Of a stretch of 11,276 nt of DNA, positions 8,532 through 11,276 are shown in pieces. The DNA comes from Phoronis ovalis (lineage: Eukaryota; Phoronida; Phoronidae). The stretch spans positions 1-11,276 of the forward strand of contig JAOXYB010054790.1 in NCBI GenBank assembly GCA_028565635.1, in the 5' to 3' direction. The notes under the pieces were generated by a model. It was given only the letters and a program-made list of their open reading frames with translations. It was not told the origin of the DNA and searched no databases. Made by a program: the position numbers and the translations under genes. How positions within the stretch are numbered: position 1 is the first letter of the stretch; each line of letters starts with the position of its first letter.

Positions 8532-9309
8532 AATATATTTAATAGTGAATATGATCTAGTTTTTCTGGAGCCCTCTCAGCTGATGATCACTTAGATACAA
8601 TAATGTATGTCCTATTGCCAGGAATCAATTTTAACAAATGCTGGAAATAACAATCAGTTACATATCTTGTTTTTTAAAAAGCAAACCTGTCTGTAATGAT
8701 TTTGTGTCAATTTTATTTAAATTCAAAGAAAAAAGTAACTCCACATGTGTGGTTATAGTTTTCTAAGAACTGGTGAATGGTCTTTAAATCAATATTTTAC
8801 AGCTAGCTACAAGCTAGCAGCTGTTTGGAATCCTCAATTTTCCACAGCCAAGTGCACTTCTCCGCTGGTTCCAAGAAAGCCACTGAATAAATGATTTTAA
8901 CTTGGCAAAATAAGAGAAGAATGTTCCTAATTAATGCTAACAAATCCTTGCAAAAGGAGGGTGTGTGGTAAACAAATTAAAATTCTGGATATCAGTTTCA
9001 TAGGTAGAATATCATGTTGCTAGCCTTTTAATAATTGTTGTTTTTAAATGTTTCACAATTAGGGGTTTGTTACAAAGACATCTGATTTGGGGAAATGTTA
9101 ATTATTAATATTGCAGCATTGCAACATGTTGTTGTTTTGGCATGTATCAATTCGAAACAAGGTGATACACATGACTAGTCAATGCTTTTGCCAGCCTAAA
9201 TCTTGACAGGAATTTGTTTAAACAGGAAAAGGTTAACTTTAATACATCTACTCTATCTGAACCATTTTTTGACAAAGTTGGCTAGTCTATATGGACAGGA
9301 AATCTGGAT

Positions 9310-9343
9310 AAATAATGAGTTCTTGAAAATATGCTCATTATTT
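9310..9343. repeat. Perfect 10-bp inverted repeat, 14-base loop
   Basis: AAATAATGAG at 9310-9319 is exactly complementary to CTCATTATTT at 9334-9343. It is AT-rich and not next to a gene, so it is more likely incidental or a relic of a small element than a regulatory hairpin. Confidence 0.5.
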
Positions 9344-10903
9344 GTCTCTTTAGTTTTATAAAAAGCTCTATATTTTCATCATTACAAGACATGAGAGGAC
9401 TTTAAAACTTTTTAAAGACCTTGTTACACAACAGTTTATGTGTATAATTCAGTTTGTGAATTGCTTTCAATATAAAATCAATATATTTAAATTTTTTAAA
9501 AGAAATACTTAACTTTTTATTGGGATTAAATATATAAGTGGTATTGACCATTGTTATTTTGGTACTAAGTGTGAGGTGTAGAAAAACAATGAAAGGATAT
9601 TTTTGGGCATTTATAATTATTTCCATGTCAGAATATTTCAACAAACAGTATACAGAAAAAATATCCCTTGGCTATATTACTGATACACTCTTGTACTCAC
9701 AATGTGTGTTCCATCAATCATTTTTTTACTGTTTTGTATATTTATACAGTTGTTCTGCCTTGATATAAAAGGCTAAACAGAGGGAATGTGTAACTTCTTT
9801 CCTGAGACACCAAAAGGCAATTCACACTATAACTTGAATTTGCATTGAATTTGAATCACAGTCAATGCCCATTATTTATCTAATGTGAACTTCGTAATTA
9901 ATAATCTCATAATTCAGGTCAATGCGAATGTAATAATCCACCTTCCCAGCAATGTGAACCCAAAACCGAATCGAGCTACAGGAAACAGATGTATTATATT
10001 ATATTACGCCTACATTCATTTGTAGTTCCCTTGAAATATGATTGGCAGGATCGTAAGATTTTGTATTTATTAACTATATGGAAGGACAGGAAGATACACA
10101 ACTACTTCTATAAAAATGATAGAATACAAATAGCAAATTGAAACAAAATACACCAAGGGGCACCATTTTATCTGTAAACTCATATAAATTGCACATGAAC
10201 ACAACTGGATTGAGTTATTTTTAAGGCAAGTGTGAACCTAGTTGAGGTAATCTCAGTAGTACAATCAATTGCTCTAGTATTTAGACTGGTGTATGTGACC
10301 AGACTGTTTGTTTACTGTTCTAAAGTGTTTTAATTATCAATTTCTGTAAAATGTCGGCCTCTTCTGACCTTTGTTTTCAAAGATTTTACATAACTTGATG
10401 ATTTATGTACTTCAGAATATCCCAGCTCAAATTTTGTTCCCATAAAGTAGCAGATTTTTTCCCCATTATGTAATAATTCAACCAACATATGTTCAGCTTC
10501 TCATATTATTTGTAATCATTATGTTGAAAAAGCTCAGCATGGAAAATAACCATTTAAAACCAGGACCTGTTGTGATTGCTGAATCTATTCAAGTAGAAAA
10601 TAATATCCATGACATTAAATGATGAAACCAATAATTTGCTGGGAACACTGATAAAATATTTGTTGTTATTAAAATATTATTTTCAATGAATGGTAGAGAT
10701 AAAGAGCAAACCAATTAATGTGGAAAGTTGCATGCTAACACCAAATATATAAGTTTGTGATATGAATAGTTTGTTCTGTATGCACTAATAAATATAAATT
10801 GGATAGCATTTTAATAATTGTTGCTACATAAAGAGCAAATGGATTTGATATTTAGTGCACTTGTACAAAACACATAATTTATATTCTCATGCTTCTTCTT
10901 GAA

Positions 10904-10921
10904 ATGCTATTTTAATAGCAT
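10904..10921. repeat. Near-perfect palindrome, 8-bp arms
   Basis: ATGCTATT and AATAGCAT face each other across two bases. No gene lies beside it, and a palindrome this size is not rare in AT-rich DNA. Confidence 0.45.
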
Positions 10922-10973
10922 GTCAAACTTTAATCTGTATTTTTAAATAAATTTTTCCGGGCAGTTACTTTAT

Positions 10974-11276
10974 CAGGCCTACCTAACCAGCGTAGACTTG
11001 AACCGTCAGTCCGCACTCTCGCACCTGTTTCCTACCATTCGCATCCTTTTTCCGGGTTTAGCGCCGAAATTCCTTCTACTCGAACTGCAGTTTCCGTAGC
11101 CTCCAACAAGTTTCAGAAACTCGTACAGATTTCTGGAGACTCGAACACTTGTCGCACAGCAGGTCCGAGCCTCCAGAAATCTGTACGAGTTCCTGGCAAC
11201 TTGTGCGAGTTGTACGGAAACGACGGTTCCAGTAACAGAAATATCGATGCGATACCTGGAAAAATGGTTCGAATGC
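10974..11276. mobile_element. Foldback element, copy 2, cut by the window end
   Basis: It begins with the same CAGGCCTACCTAACCAGCG terminus as copy 1 and follows it closely (GTTTCCTACC, TTTTTCCGGG, TACTCGAAC, GTTTCCGTAG). Unlike copy 1, it folds almost completely back on itself: 11121-11143 and 11166-11188 are inverted copies with one mismatch in 23. The complementarity continues outward, with CAACTTGTGCGAGTTGTACG on the right facing its left-arm counterpart near 11090-11112. Taking the centre near 11154.5, the right end should fall near 11335, about 60 bases past the window, for a full length near 362. There is no open frame. Confidence 0.8.

Larger units (their letters stand above)
8537..10973. 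other. AT-rich gene-free stretch between the two foldback copies
   Basis: I see no supported gene on either strand. The overlapping open frames at 9402-9644 (minus) and 9538-9768 (plus) are low-complexity, rich in Ile, Phe, Tyr and Lys and without a domain; the plus one starts with a non-ATG codon. Small perfect inverted repeats are listed separately. A patch at 9811-10240 has repeated TTCACA/TGTGAA words and may be a decayed repeat. Confidence 0.55.

Noticed and set aside
9402-9768. Overlapping opposite-strand frames with hydrophobic starts
   Set aside because: Composition follows the AT-rich DNA (Ile, Phe, Tyr, Lys), the plus-strand one starts with a non-ATG codon, and neither has a convincing membrane-protein or domain pattern.

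Overview
The window looks like nuclear DNA of an invertebrate animal. It is AT-rich, has GT-AG spliceosomal introns, and carries the 5' part of one extracellular-matrix gene surrounded by short non-autonomous repeats. A laminin N-terminal domain followed by laminin-type EGF repeats is a metazoan architecture. A word at 5356-5369 (CAAGGGAGATAACT), which I recall as common in mollusc genomes, makes a mollusc my best guess, but that is memory and not proof. There is no operon structure, no rRNA or tRNA gene and no CRISPR array.

Layout. On the minus strand, five exons between 4203 and 1368 (read right to left) join in perfect phase into the first 400 codons of a secreted protein. It has a signal peptide, a laminin N-terminal (LamNT) domain and two complete eight-cysteine laminin-type EGF (LE) repeats, and it continues past the left edge. 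Positions 1-1367 are the start of the next intron. The two introns between the LamNT exons each carry an inverted-repeat element: 3349-3758 (tandem-repeat core, 8-bp flanking repeats) and 2538-2750 (TTAA-flanked). The second intron also has a short CA microsatellite.

From 4204 to 8260 I see no convincing gene. The open frames there are short, lack domains and often lack an ATG. A speculative plus-strand unit with a signal-peptide-like mini-exon at 7735-7792 is described as a finding only. At 8266-8531 and again from 10974 to the window end lie two copies of one GC-richer foldback element. Copy 2 is an almost complete giant hairpin cut by the window edge. Copy 1 appears to be the same hairpin with the inner part of one arm deleted. 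Between them (8537-10973) the sequence is AT-rich and gene-free, apart from small palindromes and a possible decayed repeat.

The one real gene encodes an extracellular protein. LamNT domains mediate laminin network assembly or, in netrins and netrin-Gs, binding to cell-surface receptors. Which subfamily this is cannot be settled without the C-terminal exons. The most unusual material in the window is the foldback pair.
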